The translations under genes and the position numbers were made by a program. This document shows positions 15,101 to 17,909 of a stretch of 24,433 nt of DNA, piece after piece. A model generated the notes under the pieces. It ran no database searches. It saw only the letters and a program-made list of their open reading frames with translations, and was not told the DNA's origin. Source of the stretch: Candidatus Woesearchaeota archaeon (lineage in GTDB: Archaea; Nanobdellota; Nanobdellia; Woesearchaeales; WJKV01); NCBI GenBank assembly GCA_019323355.1, contig JAHWHI010000081.1, forward strand, positions 1 through 24,433, in the 5' to 3' direction. The stretch's first letter is position 1; every line of letters begins with the position of its first letter.

Positions 15101-17888
15101 GAAGTCCCTGGCTCTTCTCAAGCTTATTCAGTATTTCTGCCTGCTGAATCTTAATCTGTTCTAATTCTAGCTTCAATTTTTCTAATGCATTTTCTGCATT
15201 TTTCAATTCTAATATCTGTTCATCAGTTATCTGTCTGTCAGCTTCCTGTTTCTGCTCAAGCCTCTTTCTTCTGGCTTCTAATGCTTTCTTTTTCGCTTCA
15301 ATCATTTGTTCAAATGATTCTGCTGTTCGTTCGCCATCAACAAGGCTCCGCACATCTTCTTCTAGTTTCAACTGTTCTCTTGTATAGAACTCGAACTCAA
15401 CTCTTGTCCTCTTCAGCTCAAGGGCCTTCCTCTGCGCATCATATTGCTCTTTTGTGAGCTCGCCAGTGTTTCTTCTGTGCCTCAATAATTCTAATTGCGA
15501 ATCTATCTCGCTCATCTGCGCCCGGTTTATTTCAATTGATTCCTCTGTTGTCGCCCGTCTTCCATCCCGAGTAGATTCCTCAATCAACAGTTCAGTCTTC
15601 GCCTGTTTCTTGACAGCATCAAGCTCAAGGGCAGATCTTTGTGCACTGTTTCTAGCTCCCTCTAAATTTCTTTCAGCAGTTGACCGTCTCTGTCTTAGAG
15701 AACTTAATTTCTGTTGTAGAGCCACCTGTTCTTGCACAGTGGCCCATTCTCCCCGATCCAACTGGGACCTAGTAGCTTCATAGTCTCGAACTATATTTTC
15801 CAGGATCCTCTCTTGCTTTTGGACTTCCTCTCTTGCACGTTCAAATTGCTGCTGTTTTCCACGATCGTGGATATCTAATTTTTGCTGGGCCCTTGCAAAA
15901 TTCTGCTGCAGTTCTGCAACTCCCTTAATGGCCTTATTTATCTGTCTAATCTCACGGCTAGTATATTCATTTCCAGTAAGTTCTCTTAATGTTTCTCTTG
16001 TGACACTGCCTTTTTCAAATATTTCTTTTGCACGCTCTGCAGTGACTGGCCTTTCATTTCCTTTTGCATCTTTTGATCTCAATATTTTCTCTGTGTTGAA
16101 TCTTTTGCCCTCAAGATCAACTTTCAGTTTGTTCCTGTTTGCTTCTAGTTCTGTCCTGCTCTTGACACCCTCGACACCAGGCATAAGCCTGTGTTGCAAT
16201 AATCCGCCTGCCTTCATTCCAGTTATGAAAACAAGATTCCTGGCAAATGATTCCTCAAAACTAAATTCATGTCCGCTGAACCATGCAGTTGCACGCTCAA
16301 ACTCTACAAAGAACTCAACTTCTGCTGCAAATGCTCCAGCCTTCCCGCCATAACCTACAACTCCTTCTAACCAAGTTCCTTTCACGGATTTAAGGGCTGT
16401 CGCTTTACCGATGAGATTATGAGACATCTTTCCTAAAATCTTCAAGGCTCCTAAGGTGAATGCAGTATGCACAAGATCTTTTGCCATTCCAGAGGCTGAC
16501 CAATCCAATTCTTCTCCTTTGATTGTACCCCAGACTCTCATTCCTGCACTGAACACTACAGTCTCGGCTGCGAATCCAACTGCTCTTAAGACCATTGGGT
16601 TTGTAACAATACGATACACACTAAGAGTGCTCCTTACTGCAGCTGACGCTCCTGATGCAACACCTGCAGTTACCATGATAACCGCAATCTCCAATAAAGT
16701 ACCAATATTAAGTATTGAATCCAGTTCAACGCCAATAATCGGTATTTTCCAGTTCTTCTTGAAACCATCAAGAACGGATTTCATATTCATGTCGTCCCAC
16801 GTGATTTTCGCAAGAGCATCTGCATTAAGCCTTGCCAACTGTGGAGCTAGATACGTCCCGTCGCTAATCTTAAGAACACCGAAATCAGATGCTGCAACAA
16901 CCTCTTTACCAGACAAAGTTTCTTGCGCTCTCTGTGTAGTCTTGGTAATAACACGGTCATAGAATTGTTTCTGCAATGCAGACATCTTATCCAGGATAGC
17001 TTGGATCTCAGCCTGTTTCTGGTATTCTGGTTTGTCAGATTTCAAGATTTCTGCAATCTCTGCTTCTAACTTTGCGATCTCTGCTTTCAGTTCTTGTTCA
17101 TATTCTGCAATCGCTTCTTCCTGCAATGCTGCGAGTTTGTATAATGCATCAATCAAATCATAAAACTGTTGCTCTCTAAATCTGAAAGCCTCTTTCTCAT
17201 CATCATAACCGCCAAGCAGGAGTTTATATATACCTTCAGCACCAGTGCTGTAAATCATATTTTTGACATCCTCCCAATTATCTCCTGGCATTACAATATA
17301 ACCATTTTTATCTCTGTTCGCTAGCTTCAGCATCAATTCTAGACTCTCTGCAGCAAACCGATATTGATTGGCCTCTGCTCGTACTTGTATATCTTTTCGA
17401 TTTTTTCTATCAATGCCTTTGGCTAAAGCCCCATAATTGTCTGAGACGAGTTGTTCTAATTTTCGTTTGTAATAATCAATTCCAGCTTTTCCAACTTCAT
17501 AGGCATCATCATCTGCATACCCCGCAACAGGATTGTAATATCTTTGCTGATGGTTCTTCATCTGGACAGCCCAACCTTTCTCCATCTCTTGAGCTAATCT
17601 CTGGCCTTCTCTTATCTTGAAGTTGTTAATGCAGGAGCGTTCATCATAATTAGTTCCCATCTCATGCTTGCAGACTTCTTTTGCAATATCAACCCGGACC
17701 CTATCCATCATCTGCTGATGCATACGCTCAGCAGTGCTTTGGTGTCCATTTTTTGTAGTATCTCCTGTGACAATTGTCTGCTCAGACTGAGCATATTGAG
17801 AATTATAATTATCAAATGCGTCATAAGCATAAACAGCATTCTCTCTTGCCATCTGTACTTCGAAATGCCTTATCCAGCCCTCATGCAT
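1..17888 (-). CDS. Giant multi-domain protein (3'-partial, at least 5,962 aa): helicase, HExxH, HopA1-like, PPP phosphatase, PPDK core and P-loop kinase modules
   Basis: Reading from ATG at 17888 there is no stop to the left window edge, so the C-terminus is missing. The start was chosen as the first ATG after the in-frame TAA of the upstream gene; only a weak purine-rich GAGAG lies upstream, and reinitiation from the upstream gene 18 nt away is possible. Order by residue: two Cys (73, 86); Ala/Gly-rich hydrophobic region (380-565); coiled coil (about 620-1130); SF2 helicase (about 1160-1800); long helical region; HEASH (2381-2385); Pro/Ala linker; HopA1-like (2645-2800); PPP phosphatase (3030-3285); PPDK ATP-grasp and His domains (3879-4456); coiled coil; tandem repeats (4690-4850); uridine-kinase-like domain (5530-5815); second P-loop (5941-5948). 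Cys is absent after residue 86. It is not a family I can name as a whole. The modules suggest nucleic-acid or protein remodelling and phosphoryl transfer; location and target are unknown. It may be the continuation of the upstream gene rather than a separate one. Confidence 0.95.
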   Translation of the reverse strand, partial: MHEGWIRHFEVQMARENAVYAYDAFDNYNSQYAQSEQTIVTGDTTKNGHQSTAERMHQQMMDRVRVDIAKEVCKHEMGTNYDERSCINNFKIREGQRLAQEMEKGWAVQMKNHQQRYYNPVAGYADDDAYEVGKAGIDYYKRKLEQLVSDNYGALAKGIDRKNRKDIQVRAEANQYRFAAESLELMLKLANRDKNGYIVMPGDNWEDVKNMIYSTGAEGIYKLLLGGYDDEKEAFRFREQQFYDLIDALYKLAALQEEAIAEYEQELKAEIAKLEAEIAEILKSDKPEYQKQAEIQAILDKMSALQKQFYDRVITKTTQRAQETLSGKEVVAASDFGVLKISDGTYLAPQLARLNADALAKITWDDMNMKSVLDGFKKNWKIPIIGVELDSILNIGTLLEIAVIMVTAGVASGASAAVRSTLSVYRIVTNPMVLRAVGFAAETVVFSAGMRVWGTIKGEELDWSASGMAKDLVHTAFTLGALKILGKMSHNLIGKATALKSVKGTWLEGVVGYGGKAGAFAAEVEFFVEFERATAWFSGHEFSFEESFARNLVFITGMKAGGLLQHRLMPGVEGVKSRTELEANRNKLKVDLEGKRFNTEKILRSKDAKGNERPVTAERAKEIFEKGSVTRETLRELTGNEYTSREIRQINKAIKGVAELQQNFARAQQKLDIHDRGKQQQFERAREEVQKQERILENIVRDYEATRSQLDRGEWATVQEQVALQQKLSSLRQRRSTAERNLEGARNSAQRSALELDAVKKQAKTELLIEESTRDGRRATTEESIEINRAQMSEIDSQLELLRHRRNTGELTKEQYDAQRKALELKRTRVEFEFYTREQLKLEEDVRSLVDGERTAESFEQMIEAKKKALEARRKRLEQKQEADRQITDEQILELKNAENALEKLKLELEQIKIQQAEILNKLEKSQGLQSELDKINEQLREANAELEDPTLTSLEKVELQTRKAFLEESRVKLESELNTIAEEIGRNPPMSEAKFERIVREKANEIIREESRVVEQKLNFVEDLNTRGAITPELYTEQMQLLKIRQTVLDRTTKTAEGRTRSNDIFKKGQMEGLTAAEKDALVISESVGEQALNEMLKNVGADLGIDVSKIEGTIGAKKNRLADYESAREFYQKKGITREQVEQFNNYLDRVETMLGFKIDATQVRALLDAHGNMNVLIQAVTGIGKTAVLSPAMVLYELEMGAGRITVHQPNEITRAREFQAMRDKLKAEYGEDAVADLAEALKLVEQGRAAEAMAMIEKARVVYADPSTELSLLKTALEKGGELSTNKAAREIYDLVEKGSSHLLDEAHLLNKASDLQITIETVKQGSIAEGIARVDNIMKLDSALQALGVEMGKEGGVFEVTSPERIFTKEFRAELQRIEGLRETIRTKQEALDKATDLVEKETIRAELNKAKQQLETAISDRSSRTQAETFTNEAIAEFKKAFGVTEFTPEQIDILSKVKDVLNWKEDANFKMYTDATGERRPVPVSHENRAAAPHLSFGDATIETLLHHLTRRPARPELLESHKNTLLDLKVSTDTNRILYQEILSDIHRSGQKKIFMTATEQMERASLEAQFGTTTVVSEAGFGRFASEGIFNRVAEIFTPDRMITEGVLKGRELTENTNLEGRIRNYERASDVTMEASDVEVWSIDGEYSARVRQVVDAARRGELGSDVLVVRDTDSGGYLKFTSKDGFRVGEKISSAEAQRSFIENKGKKVKIVTNEIEAVDFKTDRSLIENALRGVDRATVERVINDLVAKGEISAEPKKFKVINTKDIESLEQALGRMRSSFDQLELVTLGREAPTTLEGMVENAMTKAMAKGLAESRTNNLNYDMKQVDRIGIQNIREAMMLETADGQAVLRTWDKSKVAHSEGRGKLAESYETLLRESKGSLEGRLQSESSFFKERISRDKASMNELYEKNGNGRLKIRAEELFDPLTGEVRSEYRKYFSEDFLRLKPESQRRFLDLSDYEPGKLDLTRTGESKTFLEAMNFRDIHNAIETRRTSDSYNEFTAGAKPDVVMRAEAKMRETVTQTKEGKIMLRDKEITSETLNADPALKAEILTKYRDNVASLGALMNQRKENEETLGVLQEDRARQLEVDTEYIRTATGTDQMNIQRDMAALYQENQAILSVIKGAVSESEINLLTNQMTDALSPERVAAREAAESFLRDSSRELGTKYRNLESIIADPALSTEEKTRAIDDVLDYIDLVRPKALEASRTREGLRSRVAYMNTLRDSLDNARTEVEQGRTPELRTGLVSQFRDTRSRKLYTTVHDKLIAVERDKVVEIRKVLTGEDLTAKDRGWTIDTEVSEAKKAAIRRILQRQREQQMKEEGLSEGEIVGLYGTLDQHVAQFTEVGRGVVIKDEIRADDEVSFGYHEASHGIIADLKKENKDVVTEFWNSLDYDTQEWIKQKLGTEYEAYAAEEALVIMITAINKPQVTADKNLADIIGAQILERSLGTRHFVRTNANFRELQQKARGEIAKREREIETLDNMIEEGMTLEQAEKLITDADKAIVEKERSKTLQTLETEQQTQTEAIIKPEEVPVTVEPEAVVAPVVPAAPAAPAAVVQNIINNLRKAGKAIDFENVYEQLTKFNRANRKTNMMLFLNDLAPFAEELGLEESMIYNMGIWDWFYINDKKVIPSDAKLWRVYFNFKEENKIQMFKELVRRLVEKGLMDQSIIKVAAYQNVDRFDQVLIGITEENVPELMKMIEEMYNDGTLNDDLFKDGAVEFSRQIRKGISYGAEPEVKGSFSTVRANSIVEAESIAREEGISIEEALTRVFEKNFIDPTNAYMNIDSVDPFTEFIEGVSSQEFMHSMTKDQQLHLLRMFNAISPDKKPDQANNDLDSFVQSIIQGVYVNTGTDGYYYDNSVFNPQEDSGLQEVAGSSRLGEPRAPGPFYVEYSEFPEEMDIDERLAAKQARNVPRRAVDYTEHRYYIVPSAEHKIYIEDALDTALVQGIIPDRPGMTAQQYVTLAKSKLRTYEERAIEAEEALGEVTTLAEPAPAIKKSVTILEEEVIADLPDPLAPGERVIAIGDIHGELDNLMLILQEKGLIDDFGNWIGGDAVVIQTGDIFDRGPKSVETYEFLEELQRQAREAGGDVVRLLGNHELAILDGKTLNIQDPKIKDNSKYWRDKLRADILEGRIQATALYGGRIFSHAGVHPWIIDQINDAYVAQGLEPITTIEQLNSELNDLLLYAAEESQKEVDAGKKGIMPFRRGIIFGVGEARTEKDPVTGEFKRPPEQKYGGIFWADYNRELLRSDMNKLFPQVVGHTPPKTAGASVTDKSYGMVSSNGKIINIDVGIALNYGGNLGGIELSESKVLGFNIKESAMGFVTPKSIEDAKAFVKGLTDEQVSFVSMMAALAKGRLARASEMLTALQTGEEYDFLKGEPVVEEVPWYLKVLGVFIPSMRPEAKIPEVTDEIAQDYIAYQTNFGSLMNLEYAEDYLTSELLYNVDLSPLEDAIDLDDLNSKVLSDGVMISEIDARKFLTFLGSTRMAQAQRLFISGFADLAEADRIQVSQPTEAESLRTTAVAKFTGKLIPETDELVGDIREFFAAYGLAMNADQAVVKIIGEDLLKLKTPQQVVSSENSIRTIMNSIYDKMNNQAEQAQVKKSVSIEDDPVVKDILESDDPETVKIRNLFQQEFAKYSLEELDQFLDSTGEGNYLAAPEELSVGYNFDQRDPQPTITYRVGQSIIHLPADGEFDQFVGKTGDALKQAISEAYYRLAGGHFRGKMSIIPGEEQLNLDWTPRVTGHTYIRFVKSPAMGDGIVHINWWPADLNDPSKAVMFHVTIDNSPESNKRFRTGNINNWLLRMGKAFKDMGLPKNQVKIKWNHDYGGVPYIFTVEQLEKFAEYQREIVANSGIAEKAGQNLFVVNKAGETDIPDIGGFSKYVGNKAKKLAEMVNLGLPVPPAVVFSARLQELYYTARDRELTPEESREMNNLVDEAISILESADTTNKRFNDPETPLAVSVRSGAEISMPGLMETILDVGFNDASLDSFVNYFMKEFRLSETESRQVALDSYRRFLESFGRVALEMDKAKFDDAIQRIGGRKELAQFTNSELEQLIESYKQIYVSEGRQDVVDALKTGNMNLILRLAVDAVYNSFHGPKAQSLRARNPKIFEGVLGTAVTVQEMKFGNLNEESGSGVLHTIDPNTGKLYSVDPETGERTLFGDYSEMGQGEDVVAGEEGDVAKIIVLKQKYPEIYNRLEEMARFLQAHYKTPQDIEFTIENGRLYVLQTRAAKLTPRAELMFAYSRRKNGEISPEQLSNIVSGRTKEILSLEIKDDYLEDNAPAITAEHGIPGVTSGRIRVLTPEFEANFEAEMEKYGKGEVILVTGESLPDHEKLVQHEKVGGVIVLTGGRSSHATVAARPKGLPVINNVGHELIIDPQTGQRKVRLYTFRMVDGEPQVVSEAFFDEDQVITIAGQMDKDGREAGYVYSGELPEDAIGYPNTEKVSREELELLNLFITQFSTEEQREFKNTYPVLREIRSELASQRLEEKRKQEAKRAERQRKERDKAEKERQLQAEVARFAQLEAENAENWDLITKVIGMSRYGLFSKVYQYSYVGEAVEYEERSKKFRLSLAEFEADIESVKAFIESNPEVWNRFKDDPKKSVTFMFKESLDKIFEELVRDYGAPVQVVAVVEKMEEERVAPLTANEKMWRVISSDKTRFINEIQFATIMEYDSAVDIRYADGRLEFVDGNGNIVSKTMTPRDFFRLIKEEAEMKSIIQRPDEEFAPIEKPAEKPIEKPAEAPPAEVTVSPEDIWSKAISPNSVTRKSNLERFKKAFLFESYNDATDMRFQNGKVEFLDENKDVMTGRMGADETLRAYTPEEFLKKIGEESTIAKLTEEAKQALAQSPAAETLGNEFKFARSREEDTYYEGYENHPIAGITGFEKVGVVYILREGFETKDDMFTFINKLPTLAAKDIDDRVRIAILIALQSEFRKDVVSRQAISNTVNNMLNERLADVEKPIAHVDEFLDLIGKVVEDIEALIDFNEQRAKAVRIEDYSRYGIITEGQIAALRSVQENLRMISVSKSAFMNEAVFDIGAGNTILNSLKGADKEMLDIALRDIEREVLAYIAGKLGAARFKEFLLRNEFRTLTATETQEGTRRFTFLPTQLGENRINSATPVVQQLISRRVSQTNPMRQAEEQRFWNFVAGKYDLEKLNEVFAEDLKKLAVFGDYLFDKASFADAQTANYVGFSLNVAVADVNGIQRTFVYNIETGRLLFNNKEIVDREIKNNVLRALAPHIIETKLALDDLRGLSLQQLFAAEERLPAAATAMIAVTPEMMEELNGIINNRMSELEQNFGANFVDQIIQATMAEVAEPAVTVEETAVGFEEAPAVPVAPVIETKVVDLDELITPTYEQRMGQYKAKEVISAITKGRYSSIEYTNYLKDVFALIFAEAQGLIDENFDNADFMKDIEVRLERVKEGSEELGITQREGILRIFRHTTTEIQFTGTFPVKGEMHEVTVRYRPLRVPGKMPVSVKEGMIELIKKVKSRLREIEAKPRKGLEDRVYLGVGGAPGSGKSYYANQIAENGLLDENGNVIVSKDKILLFHVDYFVNNIEYVRQIMTQPRLEPGRENELLILTPLNELNEDEQKLLDQFSEYVQEQHYLVSNIKRSERERRRDRSILNLLEEDMDPANANARSFADYLRMFSDEKVYRQLRDIPITDPAYSQKVDQFISNAFETKYPDRISDIDMFVIEGLYLRGSPTDILENPVEGPRASRIDYTAVLKVWIDDLTNLESIEMRGRPEVAKVLLMPAYQAYYYLIVNQDNANPEVVVVDNSPSIRSGQFGIDAWKAAGKPKVWPPIQPTEQTQVKKSIAIIEEEMGDVYTKISKEISRAQSGMPYLGKDLKRLEELVAEWDVLTAESGLDEIILDLRNNKGLEEKVVYSNKDASQRIIQEFEAILRQHAAGNIEIRGIPGIGKSSLLKMMSATGATAP
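440..1305 (-). other. Uridine-kinase-like P-loop kinase domain (about residues 5530-5815)
   Basis: VYLGVGGAPGSGKSYYANQI carries Walker A GAPGSGKS (residues 5538-5545, 1254-1277). Then come ILLFHVDYF (a DxF-type catalytic Asp as in uridine kinase/phosphoribulokinase), IDMFVIEGLYL (Walker-B/EG strand), VLKVWIDDLTNLESIEMRGR (lid region) and NPEVVVVDNSP (final strand). The order fits small-molecule kinases of the uridine kinase/PRK group; a zeta-toxin-like kinase is a less likely alternative. The substrate is unknown. Confidence 0.65.
3330..3830 (-). repeat. Two tandem repeats joined by an EKPAEKP hinge (about residues 4690-4850)
   Basis: Repeat 1 holds DSAVDIRYADGRLEFVDGNG and then TPRDFFRLIKEE; repeat 2 holds NDATDMRFQNGKVEFLDENK and then TPEEFLKKIGEE. 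Each is preceded by a Trp-containing helix (EKMWRVIS, EDIWSKAIS). Between them is EKPAEKPIEKPAEAPPAE. The core resembles the DGxW islands in the upstream gene. Probable small alpha/beta binding module of unknown ligand. Confidence 0.7.
4240..4500 (-). other. Short coiled coil after the phosphohistidine domain
   Basis: A Glu/Arg/Lys/Gln-rich helix (EEQREFKNTY, then SQRLEEKRKQEAKRAERQRK) with no Gly or Pro, occupying the position where the PEP-binding barrel begins in canonical PPDK. Confidence 0.7.
4500..5000 (-). other. PPDK-type phosphohistidine (swivel) domain without PEP/pyruvate barrel (about residues 4297-4456)
   Basis: GEVILVTGESLPDHEKL is followed by VGGVIVLTGGRSSHATVAAR and PKGLPVI. 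The His at residue 4375 (codon 4764-4766) matches the catalytic His of PPDK/PEP synthase (GGxTSHxAVVAR). In PPDK and PEP synthase a TIM barrel that binds PEP or pyruvate comes next; here the chain passes into a charged coiled coil (ending EKERQLQAEVARFAQ) and no barrel motif is seen. The phosphoryl acceptor is therefore not pyruvate through this chain, unless the barrel is supplied elsewhere. Rifampicin phosphotransferase uses the same ATP-grasp/His pair to modify another substrate. Confidence 0.85.
5130..6254 (-). other. PPDK-type ATP-grasp nucleotide-binding domain (about residues 3879-4253)
   Basis: The pyruvate phosphate dikinase N-terminal domain is clear: VGNKAKKLAEMVNLGLPVPP (Lys loop), PLAVSVRSGAEISMPGLMET (Arg 3982), then SYRRFLESFG, GTAVTVQEMKFGNLNEESGSG, QGEDVVAG, HYKTPQDIEFTIENGRLYVL (Glu 4236) and QTR (Arg 4250). 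The conserved ATP-binding Lys, Arg, Glu and QTR residues are all kept, so it should bind ATP. A small insertion near DPETGERTLFGDY extends the central loop. In PPDK this domain phosphorylates the swivelling His domain, which follows here. Confidence 0.88.
6262..6905 (-). other. Unassigned module before the dikinase core (about residues 3662-3877)
   Basis: A mixed beta/alpha segment rich in Trp, His and Asn, unlike the coiled coils around it. Recognisable patches are GHTYIRFVKSPAMGDG, IVHINWWPADLNDPSK, VMFHVTIDNSPESNK and KIKWNHDYGGVPYIF. No family was recognised. It leads directly into the PPDK-like ATP-grasp domain and could be its substrate- or target-binding partner. Confidence 0.5.
8035..8780 (-). 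other. PPP-family (calcineurin-like) metallophosphatase domain (about residues 3037-3285)
   Basis: All metal-site motifs are present in order: GDIHG (residue 3041, 8754-8768), GDIFDRG (3077, 8640-8660), GNHE (3112, 8544-8555), HAG (3164, 8391-8399) and GHTP (3278, near 8046-8057). The length and the GHT motif fit a bacterial PPP-type or Shewanella-like phosphatase fold, with an insertion between HAG and GHTP. It should be catalytically competent as a two-metal phosphoesterase; the substrate is unknown. It lies in the same chain as a dikinase core and a kinase-like P-loop. Confidence 0.88.
9490..9960 (-). other. HopA1-like domain (about residues 2645-2800)
   Basis: A segment with DAKLWRVYFNFK, FKELVRRL, a KVAAYQNVDRFDQVLIG strand region, and the signature-like GISYGAEPEVKGSFSTVR (about 9605-9660), followed by VEAESIARE. 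I recognise this layout from the HopA1 family (a Pseudomonas type III effector, and lyase-like domains of some lanthipeptide synthetases), whose members carry a 'YxRxD..VLY' strand and a 'G.g.aedP..g.SFg..R' segment. The match is by eye and partial; the Arg and Ser-Phe pattern is kept. If right, it may act on phosphorylated residues or be an effector module. Confidence 0.45.
10140..10265 (-). other. Pro/Ala/Val-rich interdomain linker
   Basis: A low-complexity stretch (KPEEVPVTVEPEAVV, then APVVPAAPAAPAA) separates the helicase/HExxH half of the chain from the HopA1-like and phosphatase half. Similar hinges occur near 8855-8880 (AEPAPA), 3580-3655 (repeated EKPAEKP) and 1800-1870 (EEAPAVPVAPV). 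Confidence 0.75.
10555..10760 (-). other. HExxH zincin-like metal site (residues 2381-2385)
   Basis: The sequence FGYHEASHGIIADL contains HEASH (10734-10748) in a probable helix, followed about 40 residues later by a Glu-rich helix (YEAYAAEEALVIMI) that could supply the third zinc ligand as in gluzincins. The flanks are helical and lack the sequence of any peptidase family I can name. HExxH can occur by chance; the apolar helix around it and the downstream Glu helix are the support. Zincin-like modules next to helicases are known in phage and plasmid 'polyvalent' proteins, a possible parallel. Confidence 0.5.
12500..14410 (-). other. SF2 DEAH-type helicase/translocase domain (about residues 1160-1800)
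   Basis: Motifs in the expected order: Walker A TGIGKT (residue 1184, 14322-14339), preceded by a Gln-containing IDATQVRALL; motif II LLDEAH (D at residue 1309, 13953-13964); motif III MTATE (residue 1564, ending 13199); and a motif VI candidate QALGRMR (residue 1784, 12537-12539 for Gln). The spacing suits a two-lobe SF2 ATPase with insertions between motifs. It probably couples ATP hydrolysis to movement on nucleic acid or protein. A SecA-like relative is possible, but SecA hallmark motifs were not seen. Motif VI is the least certain. Confidence 0.75.
14500..16030 (-). other. Long coiled coil of the giant protein (about residues 620-1130)
   Basis: About 500 residues rich in Glu, Lys, Gln, Arg and Leu with heptad-like spacing and almost no Pro or Gly (for example ELKNAENALEKLKLELEQIK). 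It separates the hydrophobic region from the helicase domain and resembles the coiled coil of the upstream gene. Confidence 0.75.
16195..16760 (-). other. Ala/Gly-rich hydrophobic region of the giant protein (about residues 377-565)
   Basis: Several apolar helices in series: LLEIAVIMVTAGVASGASAA, then AVGFAAETVVFSAGMRVW, then AFTLGALKILGKM, and two more moderately apolar segments. They lie between the charged N-terminal head and the long coiled coil. The pattern suits a membrane-inserting or translocation segment, or a buried helical bundle. No named family was recognised. Confidence 0.45.
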
Positions 17889-17909
17889 CCTAAGCTCTCT
17901 ATTTAGTTA
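17889..17909 (-). other. In-frame TAA stop and 18-nt junction between the two giant genes
   Basis: After the upstream stop TAA (17907-17909), six sense codons (LNRELR) lead to the ATG of the downstream gene in the same frame. There is no terminator hairpin, promoter-like sequence or strong ribosome site here, only a GAGAG about 8 nt before the ATG. Read through, the amino-acid sequence (RQIQ-stop-LNRELRMHEG) looks like uninterrupted charged helix. The junction could be a genuine gene boundary with coupled reinitiation, a nonsense mutation or sequencing error in one larger gene, or a recoded stop. Confidence 0.85.
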
